A stretch of DNA of 64,000 nucleotides from Aureimonas sp. ME7 (GCF_903970965.1 NZ_CAJCKW010000011.1:40435-104434), one strand, 5' to 3'; counted from the stretch's first letter, positions 7,672 through 17,352 are shown. Numbers and translations: made by a program. Notes: generated by a model not told the origin, from the sequence alone.

Positions 7672-8167
7672 TTGCCCTCCGCCGTCGAGGTTGCGCATCG
7701 AACGCCCGGCGGGGCGCGCGAGCGCGGTCGTGTTTCACGCTTTAACGTGACCGACCACGGTTTGAAAAGCGCCGAAGGCAGGACGAGGCCCGTTTCGCCC
7801 GCGTGATTGACACGCGTGGAGTACCTATGATGTGTGCCAACCGAACGACGAATCCTCTTAATCGCCACGGGCGAAGCCGCGGAGGAATGCGCGACGGATG
7901 ATGGCCCGGCACGACTTGCAACGGCAGGCGGAGGATGTCCGCGCGGCCGTTTCGGCGACCTCGATCATGGTCGCGCCCTCGCATCGTCATCCACCCGTCA
8001 TCGCCGTCCCGCACACCCTCCCTTCGCGGAACGAGCGCGCCCGGCGCGGCTGACATCGAACGCCCGAGGCCCTATCTCGGGCCGGGACCACCCATTCGCC
8101 GCGCCCTTTCGGGCAGGCTTCGGACGCTCCGGCCATTCCGGCCGCGTCCCTTGAGGAGAAGAAGACC
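7672..8167. other. Intergenic region between DUF4164/zapA and gap
   Basis: No gene is supported in these 496 bases. The region must hold the divergent promoters for the zapA operon and gap. A TTGACA at 7807-7812 and a TATGAT at 7826-7831 are only 13 bp apart, too close for a standard promoter. A frame at 7834-8154 has no start context or recognisable protein pattern. In relatives a transketolase gene usually precedes gap; no trace of one is seen. Confidence 0.6.
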
Positions 8168-9181
8168 ATGGCAGTTCGCGTCGCCATCAACGGTTTCGGT
8201 CGCATCGGCCGCAACGTTCTGCGCGCCATCATCGAGTCCGGCCGCACCGACGTCGAAGTGGTCGCCATCAACGACCTCGGCCCGGTCGAGACCAACGCTC
8301 ACCTGATCCGCTACGATTCGGTCCATGGCCGCTTTCCCGGCACCGTGAAGGTCGACGGCAACACGATCGACGTCGGGCGCGGGCCCATGCGCGTGACCGC
8401 CGAGCGCGATCCGAAGAACCTGCCCTGGGGCGAGCTCGGCATCGACATCGCCTTCGAATGCACCGGCATCTTCACCGACCCGGCCAAGGCCTCGGCGCAC
8501 CTGGAAGCGGGCGCCAAGAAGGTGCTGATCTCCGGCCCGCTGACCAACGCGGCCGACGAAAAGACGGTGGTCTTCGGCGTCAACGACAAGACGCTGAAGG
8601 CGAGCGACCGGATCGTCTCCAACGCGTCCTGCACGACGAACTGCCTCGCCCCGGTCGCCAAGGTCCTGGATGAAGCCATCGGCATCGAGACCGGCTTCAT
8701 GACCACGATCCATTCCTACACCGGCGACCAGCCGACGCTCGACACGATGCACAAGGACCTCTACCGGGCGCGCGCCGCCGCCCTGTCGATGATCCCGACC
8801 TCGACGGGCGCGGCCAAGGCGCTCGGCCTCGTCCTGCCGCAGCTCAAGGGCAAGCTCGACGGATCCTCGATCCGCGTGCCGACGCCGAATGTGTCGGTGG
8901 TGGACTTCAAGTTCACCGCCAAGCGAGACACCACGGTCGAGGAAGTGCAGAACGCCATCCGCGCGGCCGCCGAAGGCCCGCTCAAGGGCATCCTCGGCTA
9001 CACGCTCGACCCGAACGTGTCGGTGGACTTCAACCACGACCCGCACTCCTCCATCTTCGCCATGGATCAGGTGAAGGTGCTCGGCGGCAACTTCGTGCGC
9101 ATCCTGTCCTGGTACGACAACGAGTGGGGCTTCTCCAACCGCATGTCGGACACCGCGATCGCGATGCACAACGCCGCCTGA
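8168..9181 (+). CDS. gap: Type I glyceraldehyde-3-phosphate dehydrogenase
   Basis: The enzyme oxidises glyceraldehyde-3-phosphate to 1,3-bisphosphoglycerate with NAD(P). At 337 residues it has normal length. The Rossmann motif is [13 protein letters not shown], the nucleophile is Cys155 in SNASCTTNC, and [12 protein letters not shown] is the conserved C-terminus. The start follows a strong GAGGAGAAGAAG site. It is first in a plus-strand block with pgk; a glycolipid-binding-fold gene begins 8 bp after its stop, so the three are probably one transcript. Confidence 0.97.
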   Translation: MAVRVAINGFGRIGRNVLRAIIESGRTDVEVVAINDLGPVETNAHLIRYDSVHGRFPGTVKVDGNTIDVGRGPMRVTAERDPKNLPWGELGIDIAFECTGIFTDPAKASAHLEAGAKKVLISGPLTNAADEKTVVFGVNDKTLKASDRIVSNASCTTNCLAPVAKVLDEAIGIETGFMTTIHSYTGDQPTLDTMHKDLYRARAAALSMIPTSTGAAKALGLVLPQLKGKLDGSSIRVPTPNVSVVDFKFTAKRDTTVEEVQNAIRAAAEGPLKGILGYTLDPNVSVDFNHDPHSSIFAMDQVKVLGGNFVRILSWYDNEWGFSNRMSDTAIAMHNAA

Positions 9182-9189
9182 GGTCGATC

Positions 9190-9750
9190 ATGGGCTTCCG
9201 GCCTCTCCCCTCCCGCGATGTCCGCTGGGCGCCCGTCGAGGGCGAGGGGCTGGAGCATCTGCATCTTTCGGCGACGCCTTCGGGCGTCGTCGCACGCTCG
9301 GCCGTCATCGGCGAGCGGGGCGGCATCGCCTACGGCATCTTCTACGAGATCCACCTCGACGCCGGCTGGCGGGTGGAGCGGTTCGAGATTTCGACGGCGC
9401 GGGGGCAGCGGCTGGCGCTGACGCAGGAAGCGACGGGGCGCTGGACCGACGAGAGCGGCGCGCATCGGACCGCGCTGGACGGCTGCATCGACATTGACCT
9501 CGCCGGAACACCGTTCACCAACACGCTCCCGATCCGCCGCCTCGCCGGCCGCCTGTCGCAGCCGGCGGACCTGCGCATGCTCTACGTGCGCTTCGACACG
9601 TTCGAGCCGCTGGTGGACGAGCAGCGATATACCGAACTGTCACCCACCCTGTTCCGCTACGAGGCAATGGACCGCAGTTTCTCGGTCGAACTGCCTGTCG
9701 ACGAAGACGGGCTGGTGATCGACTACCCGACTCTCTTCAAGCGCGTCTGA
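9190..9750 (+). CDS. Putative glycolipid-binding family protein (DUF1089/PF06475)
   Basis: The start at 9190 gives 186 residues and sits 8 bp after the gap stop. The pattern ([72 protein letters not shown], and a C-terminal [23 protein letters not shown]) matches the putative glycolipid-binding fold seen in PA1994-like proteins. These have an LolA-like beta barrel and unknown ligands. Its place between two glycolytic genes is unusual. Confidence 0.8.
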   Translation: MGFRPLPSRDVRWAPVEGEGLEHLHLSATPSGVVARSAVIGERGGIAYGIFYEIHLDAGWRVERFEISTARGQRLALTQEATGRWTDESGAHRTALDGCIDIDLAGTPFTNTLPIRRLAGRLSQPADLRMLYVRFDTFEPLVDEQRYTELSPTLFRYEAMDRSFSVELPVDEDGLVIDYPTLFKRV

Positions 9751-9785
9751 CGCAAAGCGCCATCACCCCATACGGAGCCCACGCC

Positions 9786-10979
9786 ATGACCCTGTTCAAG
9801 ACGCTCGACGACGCCGCGCTTTCGAGCAAGCGCGTCCTGGTGCGCGTGGACCTCAACGTGCCGATGAAGGACGGCAGGGTCACGGACGCGACGCGCATCG
9901 AGCGCATCCTGCCGACGATCCGCGAGATCGCGGACAAGGGCGGCCGCGCCATCCTGCTCGCCCATTTCGGCCGCCCGAAGGGCAAGGTCGATCCCGCGCA
10001 GTCGCTGGCGCCGATCGTGCCCGTTCTGGCGGAAAAGCTCGGCAAGCCGGTCGGCTTTGCCGAGGACTGCGTCGGCCCGGTCGCCGATGGCATTGTCGCC
10101 AACATGAAGGACGGCGACGTCCTGCTTCTGGAGAACACGCGCTTCCACGAGGGCGAAGAGAAGAACGACGAGACCTTCGTCTCGCAGCTCGCCGCGCTCG
10201 GCGACGTCTACGTGAACGACGCGTTCTCCGCCGCGCACCGCGCCCATGCCTCGACCGAAGGGCTCGCGCATCATCTGCCCTCCTATGCCGGCCGCACGAT
10301 GCAGGCCGAACTGGAAGCCCTGGAAAAGGGTCTCGGCAATCCGGAAAAGCCGGTCGTCGCGATCGTCGGCGGCGCCAAGGTCTCGACCAAGATCGACCTC
10401 CTGCAGAACCTCGTCACCAAGGTCGATTGCCTCGTGATCGGCGGCGGCATGGCCAATACGTTCCTGGCCGCGCTCAGCAAGGATGTCGGCAAGTCGCTCT
10501 GCGAGCATGATCTGGCGGGAACCGCCAACGAGATCATGGCGGCCGCGGAAAGGAGCGGCTGCACGATCCTCCTGCCGGTGGACGCTGTGGTCGCGCGCGA
10601 GTTCAAGGCGAACGCGGCGAACGAGACGGTATCTGTCGACGCCGTGCCGGGCGACGCCATGATCCTCGACGTCGGCCCGGCCAGCGTCGGCGCGATTTCC
10701 GAGTGGATCGACAAGTCGAAGACGCTGGTCTGGAACGGCCCGCTCGGCGCCTTCGAGATCGAGCCGTTCGACAAGGCGACGATGGCGGCCGCGCGCCATG
10801 CCGCCGCGCGCACCGACGAGGGCCAGCTCGTGTCGGTCGCCGGCGGCGGCGACACGGTCGCAGCTCTCAACCAGGCAGGCGTGTCCGAGCGCTTCTCCTA
10901 CGTCTCGACCGCCGGCGGCGCCTTCCTCGAATGGATGGAAGGCAAGCCGCTGCCGGGCGTCGACGCGCTCAAGGCCTGA
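9786..10979 (+). CDS. pgk: Phosphoglycerate kinase
   Basis: PGK transfers the phosphate of 1,3-bisphosphoglycerate to ADP, the step after gap. The 397-residue product shows [14 protein letters not shown] near the N-terminus, the substrate-binding [22 protein letters not shown], and the C-terminal nucleotide motif WNGPLGAFE followed by [11 protein letters not shown]. It follows the glycolipid-binding gene after 35 bp on the same strand. Confidence 0.97.
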   Translation: MTLFKTLDDAALSSKRVLVRVDLNVPMKDGRVTDATRIERILPTIREIADKGGRAILLAHFGRPKGKVDPAQSLAPIVPVLAEKLGKPVGFAEDCVGPVADGIVANMKDGDVLLLENTRFHEGEEKNDETFVSQLAALGDVYVNDAFSAAHRAHASTEGLAHHLPSYAGRTMQAELEALEKGLGNPEKPVVAIVGGAKVSTKIDLLQNLVTKVDCLVIGGGMANTFLAALSKDVGKSLCEHDLAGTANEIMAAAERSGCTILLPVDAVVAREFKANAANETVSVDAVPGDAMILDVGPASVGAISEWIDKSKTLVWNGPLGAFEIEPFDKATMAAARHAAARTDEGQLVSVAGGGDTVAALNQAGVSERFSYVSTAGGAFLEWMEGKPLPGVDALKA

Positions 10980-10992
10980 GGGCTGCCCCGCG

Positions 10993-11727
10993 ATGAACAC
11001 GGCCCTCGCCTCGTGGCTGCTCCTGCCTGTCTATATCTGGCAGGGCATCGGCATCCGGCGGCGCATCGAACGGATGCTGCCGCCGACGGGCCCGAGCCAC
11101 GGCGTGTCGGGATCCGAAGCCGCGCCGGCGGCGAACGCCATCCGCCTTCTGGTGCTCGGCGATTCGTCGGCGGCGGGCGTCGGCGTCGATCGCATCGAGG
11201 AGGGGCTGGCGGCCCGGCTAGCCGAGCGCATGCACGCGCTGACGGGCCGAACCGTCGTCTGGCGCGCGGTGGGGTCCAACTCGGCCGTTTCGGCCGATGT
11301 GCGCGACCTGATCGTCCCCAACATCGCACGCGACGCCTTCACCCACATTCTTCTCAGCGTCGGCACCAACGACGTGAAGAACTTCCACTCCACGCGGCGC
11401 TTCAAGCGCGGCTTCGGCGGGCTTCTCTACGCGTTGCGCGCCCGCTGGCCGGATGCGCGCATCGTCTGGTCGCCTCCGGTGGACATGCTGCGCGTGCCGG
11501 CCCTGCCGCGCGGTCTCGCCCACGTCCTCAGCCTGCGCGAGCGGATGCTGGCGCGGCTCGGCAAGCGGCTGTGCCTAGAGCGCGGCGTCGTGCCGGCGAC
11601 CACGCTTCCCCGCGTCGAGCCGGCGGGGTTCTCGCGCGACGGCTTCCACGCCTCGGCGGCCGGAGCGGCCTACGCGGCGGGGCATCTTGCGCCCTACGTC
11701 CTTGGAAACAACCCGGCGCCAAGCTGA
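10993..11727 (+). CDS. SGNH/GDSL-type hydrolase
   Basis: The ATG at 10993 gives 244 residues and lies 13 bp after pgk. Block I is LLVLGDSSAAGVGV (catalytic Ser in GDSS), a GSNSA block II follows, SVGTNDVKN is block III, and RDGFHAS supplies the catalytic Asp and His of block V. These are esterase/lipase-type or carbohydrate-deacylating enzymes. The first 35 residues include a hydrophobic segment (LASWLLLPVYIWQGIG) that could anchor it to the membrane. The substrate is unknown. Confidence 0.85.
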   Translation: MNTALASWLLLPVYIWQGIGIRRRIERMLPPTGPSHGVSGSEAAPAANAIRLLVLGDSSAAGVGVDRIEEGLAARLAERMHALTGRTVVWRAVGSNSAVSADVRDLIVPNIARDAFTHILLSVGTNDVKNFHSTRRFKRGFGGLLYALRARWPDARIVWSPPVDMLRVPALPRGLAHVLSLRERMLARLGKRLCLERGVVPATTLPRVEPAGFSRDGFHASAAGAAYAAGHLAPYVLGNNPAPS

Positions 11728-11840
11728 ACGCAGCCTGAACGGAAAGGTCGGAGCGAAATAGAGCCAAACATTTCAGCTTCAAGTCGGCTTAGTCGTGTTT
11801 TGGACAAAAACCGGCGCGAATGAGCGCCGCGCTTTTGAGG

Positions 11841-11859
11841 CGGCTCATGATTCGAGCCG
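11841..11859. repeat. Inverted repeat CGGCTC-N7-GAGCCG upstream of ndvA
   Basis: Six-bp perfect arms surround ATGATTC, ending 15 bp before the ndvA start codon. No clear ribosome-binding site precedes ndvA, so this dyad could act as an operator or shape the leader RNA. No regulator is assigned. Confidence 0.35.
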
Positions 11860-11874
11860 TCGCGCCGATGATCG

Positions 11875-13671
11875 ATGGCTGCCATGTCCGCTGCATCTCA
11901 AGCCTTCCAAGCCTATGTCCAAGCCATTCGCCTGCTGGCACCTGAGCGCGGCCGGGCATCCGGCATCGTCCTGGCCGGCGTCGCGCTGGCCGGCATCCAG
12001 GTGGCGGAGCCCGTTCTTTTCGGCCATGCGATCAACGCCCTTCTGGCACGCGAGAACGCGCTCGGTCTCGTGCTCCTGTGGGGCGCGGCGAGCTTCGTGT
12101 CGTTTCTGGCAGCCATGGCGATCTCGCTCCTTTGCGACCGCCTGATGCATCGCCGACGTCTGGCAGCCATGGGCACGTTCTTCGAGCATGTTCTGGCGCT
12201 TCCCGCCTCGTTCCACTCGCGCTCCCAGTCGGGAAGCCTGATGCGCATCATGACGTCGGGCGTCGATACGCTGTTCAACTTCTGGCTGCCGCTCTTTCGA
12301 GAGCAGATCGGCAATTTCGTCGCGCTCGGCGTGCTCGTGCCGGTCGCGTTCTGGATGAACTGGCGGCTGGCGTCTCTTCTCGGCGTGCTGATCGGCGTCT
12401 ACACGATCGTCAATCTCGCGGTGGTGCGGCGCACGTCGGGCGGCCAGAGCCATGTGGAGGGTCACTTCACGCAGGTGTCGGGCACGGTCGGCGAGTTGTT
12501 CGGCAACGCCACGATGCTGCAGAGCTTCCTCGCCGTGCCGCTCGAGGTGCGCTCGATCCGCTCTTCGCTCGACCGCATCCTCGCCGCGCAATATCCGGTG
12601 CTCAACTGGTGGGCCGTGATGGCGGTGCTGACGCGTGGCGCCTCGTCCATCTCGATCGTCTCGATCTTCGCCTACGGCTCGTGGCTCGCCTCGCACGGGC
12701 AGTCGAGCGTCGGCGAGATCGTTTCCTTCGTCGGCTTCGCGACGCTCCTGATTGGCCGGCTTGACCAGCTCACGGGCTTCTTGATGAGCCTCTTCACCCG
12801 CGCGCCGATGCTGGTGCAGTTCTTCGGCGTCCTGCGCGAGCGCTCCGACGTGATCGAGTTCACCGACGCGGTCCCGCTTGAGGTCACGCAAGGGCGCGTG
12901 CGCTTCGAAAACGTCTCCTTCCAGTACCCGCAAGGGTCGGGCGCTATCCGCGGGCTCGACTTCGAGGTGGCGCCCGGCGAAACGGTTGCCATCGTCGGCC
13001 CGACCGGTTCGGGCAAGTCCACCGCCCTTTCCCTCCTCCAGCGCGCCTACGATCCCGAAAAGGGTCGCATCACGATCGACGGGCAGGACATTCGCCACGT
13101 GACGCTGAACTCGCTGCGCGGCTCGATCGGCGTGGTCTTCCAGGAAGCCGGCCTTTTCAGCCGCTCGGTCGGTGAGAACATCGCGATCGGCCGGCCCGAG
13201 GCCTCGATGGCCGAGATCGAGGAAGCCGCCAGGCTCGCGGGCGCCTACGACTTCATCACGGGCAAGCCGGAGGGCTTCGCCGCGCCTGTCGGCGAGCGCG
13301 GCGCCGGGCTGTCGGGCGGCGAACGCCAGCGCCTTGCGATCGCGCGCGCGCTTCTGAAGGACGCGCCGATCCTGATCCTCGACGAGGCCACCTCCGCGCT
13401 CGACACCGCGACGGAAACCCGCCTCCAGGGCGCACTGGAGCGTCTGCGCAAGGGGCGCACGACCTTCGTCATCGCGCATCGCCTGTCCACCATCCGGTCG
13501 GCCGACAAGATCCTCGTCCTCGACAACGGCTCGATCGCCGAATGCGGCACGTTCGACGAACTGGTCGAGCGCGGTGGCATCTTCGCCGGCTTGGCGCGTG
13601 ATGCCGGCGTCGCGGCCAAGCGGCAGGCGATGCCCGAGCCGCAATACGCCTATCTCGAAGCCGCCGAATAG
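11875..13671 (+). CDS. ndvA: Cyclic beta-1,2-glucan ABC exporter (NdvA/ChvA-type)
   Basis: This 598-residue half-transporter has an N-terminal six-helix ABC exporter domain and a C-terminal ATPase with Walker A GPTGSGKS, signature LSGGERQR, Walker B ILILDEATSALD and the switch His in IAHRLST. Length and sequence style (RLLAPERGRA near the start, LVNFWLPLFREQ-like region, RRTSGGQSHVEGH) fit NdvA/ChvA, which exports cyclic beta-1,2-glucan to the periplasm for osmoadaptation and host interaction. The glucan synthase (ndvB) is not in the window. ATGs at 11875 and 11884 are both possible. Confidence 0.86.
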   Translation: MAAMSAASQAFQAYVQAIRLLAPERGRASGIVLAGVALAGIQVAEPVLFGHAINALLARENALGLVLLWGAASFVSFLAAMAISLLCDRLMHRRRLAAMGTFFEHVLALPASFHSRSQSGSLMRIMTSGVDTLFNFWLPLFREQIGNFVALGVLVPVAFWMNWRLASLLGVLIGVYTIVNLAVVRRTSGGQSHVEGHFTQVSGTVGELFGNATMLQSFLAVPLEVRSIRSSLDRILAAQYPVLNWWAVMAVLTRGASSISIVSIFAYGSWLASHGQSSVGEIVSFVGFATLLIGRLDQLTGFLMSLFTRAPMLVQFFGVLRERSDVIEFTDAVPLEVTQGRVRFENVSFQYPQGSGAIRGLDFEVAPGETVAIVGPTGSGKSTALSLLQRAYDPEKGRITIDGQDIRHVTLNSLRGSIGVVFQEAGLFSRSVGENIAIGRPEASMAEIEEAARLAGAYDFITGKPEGFAAPVGERGAGLSGGERQRLAIARALLKDAPILILDEATSALDTATETRLQGALERLRKGRTTFVIAHRLSTIRSADKILVLDNGSIAECGTFDELVERGGIFAGLARDAGVAAKRQAMPEPQYAYLEAAE

Positions 13672-13681
13672 ACGCGAAGGA

Positions 13682-14392
13682 TCAGCCGGCGGGGCGGGAC
13701 GCCTTCTCGGGCAGGGGAAACAGGGTCGCGAACCGGCGCGCCAGCGCCCGGTCTCCCTCGATCCGCAACGTCCCGCCGTCTTCCAGCACTTCGAGCGGCT
13801 GGCCGCCATAGATGGCGGCCGCCACGGCCGGCGCCTCCCCTGCGAAAACGGCATCGGCCGCGTCGATGGAGCCTGCCGCCACGAGAAGCCGACCGTCCCC
13901 CACCGTCGCGATCAGCATCTCGCGACCGAGGCGGAAACCGACCCGCGCGGAAAAATCACCTGCCATCCCCGCGTCGAACATCGTGCGAAGCGAGAGCATC
14001 AGCGAAGCGCTGGAAAAGCTCGCCGAAGGGTCGTGAAACGGCGAGCGAGCGCCCCAGCGTCCCAGGACGCGAAGGATTGGCTCGGCCTCGTATCCCCATG
14101 CCGTCAGCTCGTAGACCTTCGCGGCTGACGGCGGCAGCAGCGTGCGCCGCTGGAGAACGCCCGCCTCCTCCAGCCATTGAAGGCGCTGCGTCAGGATGTT
14201 GGCGCTGATGCCCGGCAGGCCGGCGCGAAGATCGCTGAACCGGCGCGGTCCCGTCATCATTTCGCGGACCACGAGAAGCGTCCAGCGCTCGCCCAGAAGC
14301 TCCATGGCATGGGCCGCCGCGCAGGCATCGAGGTAGTGCCAACGCCGGTCGCTTGCCGCTCGATCGTCTTTAGTTTCTTTTTCTAACTTCAT
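13682..14392 (-). CDS. HxlR-family winged-helix regulator with C-terminal SCP2-like domain
   Basis: The 236-residue protein has an HxlR DNA-binding domain at about residues 24-110 (CAAAHAMELLGERWTLLVVREM, GPRRFSDLRAGLPGISANIL, LEEAGVLQRR) and a C-terminal alpha/beta part resembling an SCP2/sterol-carrier domain (GGQPLEVLEDGGTLRIEGD). Such regulators usually control the gene next to them, here the divergent VOC and DUF1428 pair. The predicted promoter is so close to the ATG that the mRNA may be nearly leaderless. Confidence 0.85.
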   Translation of the reverse strand: MKLEKETKDDRAASDRRWHYLDACAAAHAMELLGERWTLLVVREMMTGPRRFSDLRAGLPGISANILTQRLQWLEEAGVLQRRTLLPPSAAKVYELTAWGYEAEPILRVLGRWGARSPFHDPSASFSSASLMLSLRTMFDAGMAGDFSARVGFRLGREMLIATVGDGRLLVAAGSIDAADAVFAGEAPAVAAAIYGGQPLEVLEDGGTLRIEGDRALARRFATLFPLPEKASRPAG

Positions 14393-14400
14393 TGTTGCTT

Positions 14401-14430
14401 TTAATAACTATCTGCGAGATGCTGCGTCAA
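14401..14430 (-). promoter_or_regulatory. Sigma-70-type promoter for the HxlR gene
   Basis: On the minus strand TTGACG (14425-14430) and TATTAA (14401-14406) are 18 bp apart in an unusually AT-rich stretch between the divergent HxlR and VOC genes. A transcription start near 14394 would fall only a few bases before the HxlR ATG. Confidence 0.45.
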
Positions 14431-14472
14431 GCGGACGGGACGGATTTCCGCGGCACTGGAGGATAAGTCAGG

Positions 14473-14907
14473 ATGAGCCAGTTGATCTTCATCAATCTCC
14501 CGGTGCGGGACCTCGCGACGTCGACCGCCTTCTACGAGGCGGTGGGCGGGCCACGGAACCGGCAGTTCAGCGACGAAACGGCAAGCTGCATCGTGGTTTC
14601 GGACGTCATCCATGTGATGCTGCTGACGCACGAGAAGTTCATGCAGTTCTCGCCACGTCCGATCTCCGATGCCCGCAAAACGGCACAGGTTCTTTTGTGC
14701 CTGTCGACAGAGACCCGGGGGGATGTCGACGCATGGGTGGAAAAGGCGGTCGCCGCCGGCGGCGTGGCGGACCCGACTCCGACACAGAATCACGGCTTCA
14801 TGTACGGACGTTCGTTCGAGGACCCGGATGGCCATATCTGGGAGATCGCCTGGATGGATCCCGCGGCCCTCCCGGGCTTTCAGCAAACTGCCGAGACTGT
14901 CGCTTGA
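14473..14907 (+). CDS. VOC-superfamily (glyoxalase/dioxygenase fold) protein
   Basis: The 144-residue product starts MSQLIFINLPVRDLATSTAFYEAVG and ends with a GRSFEDPDGHIWEIAWMDP block, the paired beta-alpha-beta modules of the vicinal-oxygen-chelate fold. The second module keeps the His and Glu used as metal ligands in many members. A strong GGAGGATAAG site precedes the ATG. It forms a two-gene unit with the DUF1428 gene and is divergent from the HxlR regulator. The reaction is unknown. Confidence 0.88.
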   Translation: MSQLIFINLPVRDLATSTAFYEAVGGPRNRQFSDETASCIVVSDVIHVMLLTHEKFMQFSPRPISDARKTAQVLLCLSTETRGDVDAWVEKAVAAGGVADPTPTQNHGFMYGRSFEDPDGHIWEIAWMDPAALPGFQQTAETVA

Positions 14908-14934
14908 ATCGCCCCGCGCATGGAGAGACCAGCC

Positions 14935-15294
14935 ATGAGCTATGTCGAAGGTTTCCTGATTCCGGTCCCGCATGACAAGCGGGACGCCTACCTCGCCGTG
15001 GCGGAGAAGGCCGCCCCGATCTTCCGGGAATATGGCGCGACGGAGGTCGTCGAGTGCTGGGGGCAGGATCTCCAGGACGGCAAGGTCACGGATTTCAGAA
15101 AAGCCGTAAAGGCGGAAGCCGACGAGAACGTCGTCTTCTCGTGGATCGTCTACCCCTCCAAGGCGGTGCGGGACGAGGCGGTCCAAAAGGTCTTCTCCGA
15201 CCCGCGCATGCAATTCGACAACGACGAGATGCCCTTCTCGATGCAGCGCATGATCTTCGGAGGTTTCGAGACCATGCTCCGGCAGGGGGACTGA
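14935..15294 (+). CDS. DUF1428-family protein
   Basis: The start at 14935 (MSYVEGFLIPVPHDKRDAYL) has GGAGAG 7 bp upstream and gives 119 residues, the family's normal length. FREYGATEVVECWGQDL, FSWIVYPSKAVRDEAVQKV and MPFSMQRMIFGGFETML are typical DUF1428 blocks with a ferredoxin-like dimeric alpha/beta fold. The function is not known. Its pairing with a VOC gene under an HxlR regulator suggests a small-molecule stress response, which is inference. Confidence 0.88.
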   Translation: MSYVEGFLIPVPHDKRDAYLAVAEKAAPIFREYGATEVVECWGQDLQDGKVTDFRKAVKAEADENVVFSWIVYPSKAVRDEAVQKVFSDPRMQFDNDEMPFSMQRMIFGGFETMLRQGD

Positions 15295-15299
15295 GCGCC

Positions 15300-16331
15300 C
15301 TATTCCGCTTCGTCCTCGTATCCGACGAGATGGAGCGGGCGGGCGCGCACGCCGCGCAGCGCGCACCAGCGCACCAACGCCTCCTCGCGCCCATGGGTCA
15401 CCCAGACTTCCTGCGGCGCGATCTCGGCAATGGTCTCGATCAATTCGTCCCAGTCGCAGTGATCCGACAGGATCAGGGGCAGTTCCACGCCGCGCTGGCG
15501 CGCCCGCTGGCGCACGCGCATCCAGCCGCTCGCAAAGCACGAGACTGGATCGGGAAAGCGCCGCGCCCACTTGTCGGCAAAGGCGGAGGGCGGCCCAACG
15601 ATGATGGCACCCGCGAACTCACTCTTCGCCGCCCCTTCGTCGCTCTTGCCCCGTGCGATCGTCGCCGGACGCAGGTCTCCCAGATCGATCCCCTCCCGCT
15701 CGTAGAAGTCGCAGAGCTTCTTAAGGGCACCGTGGATATAGATCGGTTCGCGGTAGCCCTCCTCGCGCAGCATGCGGATGACGCGCTGCGCCTTGCCAAG
15801 CGCATAGGCGCCGACGAGATGGGCGCGTTCGGGAAACTGACGGGTGGACTGGATCAGCTTACGCACCTCGCCGCGGCTGTCGGGATGGCGAAACACGGGA
15901 AGCGCGAAGGTCGCCTCGGTGATGAAGACGTCGCAGGGCACCGGCTCGAAGGGCTCGGCGGTCGGGTCCTCGCGTCGCTTGTAGTCGCCCGACGCGACGA
16001 TGCGCATCCCCTCCCATTCCACCAGGATTTGCGCCGAACCAAGGACGTGACCGGCCGGATGGAAGGAAACCGAAACGCCGTTGATCTGCGTCCGCTCGCC
16101 CCATTCGGCGACCTGCCGGACCTCGGCGAAATCCTCGCCGTAGCGCAGCGCCATGATGTCGAGCGTCCGGCGCGTGGCGAGGACGCTCGCATTGCCCGGT
16201 CGCGCGTGATCGGCGTGACCGTGCGTCACCAGTGCGCGATCCACGGGCCGCACGGGGTCGATGTAGAAGTTTCCCGGCGGGCAGAAGAGCCCTTCGGGCG
16301 TCGGACGCAGGAGGTCTTCGAAGCGCGGCAT
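15300..16331 (-). CDS. Ligase-associated MBL-fold DNA exonuclease (Exo)
   Basis: The start at 16331 gives 343 residues (MPRFEDLLRPTPEGLFCPPG). The metal site HGHADH is at residues 37-42, and the beta-CASP-like part carries ITEATFALP, GAYALGKAQR and SDHCDWDEL. This is the exonuclease of the bacterial Lhr-Core module, normally encoded with a dedicated ATP-dependent DNA ligase, the Lhr-Core helicase and the MPE phosphoesterase. Helicase and MPE are present 1.8 kb and 7.9 kb away; the ligase is not seen here. Biochemical activity is inferred from family membership. Confidence 0.88.
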   Translation of the reverse strand: MPRFEDLLRPTPEGLFCPPGNFYIDPVRPVDRALVTHGHADHARPGNASVLATRRTLDIMALRYGEDFAEVRQVAEWGERTQINGVSVSFHPAGHVLGSAQILVEWEGMRIVASGDYKRREDPTAEPFEPVPCDVFITEATFALPVFRHPDSRGEVRKLIQSTRQFPERAHLVGAYALGKAQRVIRMLREEGYREPIYIHGALKKLCDFYEREGIDLGDLRPATIARGKSDEGAAKSEFAGAIIVGPPSAFADKWARRFPDPVSCFASGWMRVRQRARQRGVELPLILSDHCDWDELIETIAEIAPQEVWVTHGREEALVRWCALRGVRARPLHLVGYEDEAE

Positions 16332-16392
16332 GGGACGATAGATAGGGTGGCGTTTCGCCGGGGTAAGCGAAGCCGCTTGCATCCGGGGCCGG

Positions 16393-17352
16393 TTGCCCTC
16401 CATACCGCCTCGCGCCCCTTTCGGAACCCTTGGCCCCTTGCTCCAGACCACGCACCGTTCCGGCGACCCGCTCGCCGATCGCCGCGCCGACTATGCCGAA
16501 GCCTACGCCCGGGCGGGCGAGCTCGAGGCGGCGGCCGATCTGATGCGTCAGGCGGTGGAGCGCGCGCCCGGCTGGCTGCTCGGCCGCGTTCGCTGGGCCG
16601 AGTTGGCCGGCGAGGCCGGAGACCGGGAGACGGCGGCCGAGATCCTGCGCGCCGTTCTCGCCGAGGACGAGCTCGACCCTTACGGTGCCTCGCTGAAGCT
16701 CGCGCGCATCGGCGAAGCGCCGGTGCCGAGCGCGCCCTCGCCGAGTTTCGTCGCCGGCCTGTTCGACCAATATGCCGACACCTTCGAGGACTCGCTGGTG
16801 CGCCGGCTCGGATACAGCGTGCCTGATAAGCTGATCGAGATGCTGCTCGGCGCCGGCATGCCGAACTCGCTTTCGTCCGCCTTGGATCTCGGCTGTGGAA
16901 CGGGCCTGATGGGCGAGCGGCTGCGCCCCCACTGCGCGCGGCTTCACGGTATAGACCTATCGACCGGAATGCTGGACAAGGCGCGCGGGAAGGCGATCTA
17001 CGACGATCTTCGCGAAGGCGACATACTTGATGCCGCACGCGCGGACGGGCGCCCCTACGATCTCGTCACCGCCGCCGACGTCCTGATCTATCTCGGCGAT
17101 CTTCGCCCGCTCTTCGATCGCCTCGCCACCCTTCAGGAGGTCGGCGGATGGCTCGGTCTATCCACTGAGTCCAACAAGGCGACGGACGACTTCGTCCTGC
17201 GCCCTTCCCTGCGTTATGCTCACGCGCCCGCCTACGTTGCTCGGCTTCTCCCTGAGGCCGGCTACGAGTTGCGGGCCGAGCGATCGGTCGTGGTCCGCCT
17301 CGATCGGGGCGAGCCCGTGCCGGGCACGATTCTCGTCGCCCGTCGTGTTTGA
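16393..17352 (+). CDS. Class I SAM-dependent methyltransferase with N-terminal TPR-like repeats
   Basis: This 319-residue protein (TTG start) has an N-terminal TPR-like part (DYAEAYARAGELEAAADLM, then LAGEAGDRETAAEIL) followed by a Rossmann methyltransferase domain. LDLGCGTGLMGERL binds the cofactor, HGIDLSTGMLDKAR is motif II and YDLVTAADVLIYLGDL is the post-motif region. The substrate is unknown. It sits where a ligase gene would be expected beside Exo, but nothing ligase-like is present. YitT follows after 15 bp. Confidence 0.85.
   Translation: MPSIPPRAPFGTLGPLLQTTHRSGDPLADRRADYAEAYARAGELEAAADLMRQAVERAPGWLLGRVRWAELAGEAGDRETAAEILRAVLAEDELDPYGASLKLARIGEAPVPSAPSPSFVAGLFDQYADTFEDSLVRRLGYSVPDKLIEMLLGAGMPNSLSSALDLGCGTGLMGERLRPHCARLHGIDLSTGMLDKARGKAIYDDLREGDILDAARADGRPYDLVTAADVLIYLGDLRPLFDRLATLQEVGGWLGLSTESNKATDDFVLRPSLRYAHAPAYVARLLPEAGYELRAERSVVVRLDRGEPVPGTILVARRV

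Noticed and set aside
7807..7831. TTGACA ... TATGAT as a gap promoter
   Set aside because: The two elements are only 13 bp apart, too close for sigma-70 recognition.
7834..8154. 106-codon frame upstream of gap
   Set aside because: No ribosome-binding site, random-looking protein, and it occupies the expected promoter and leader region.
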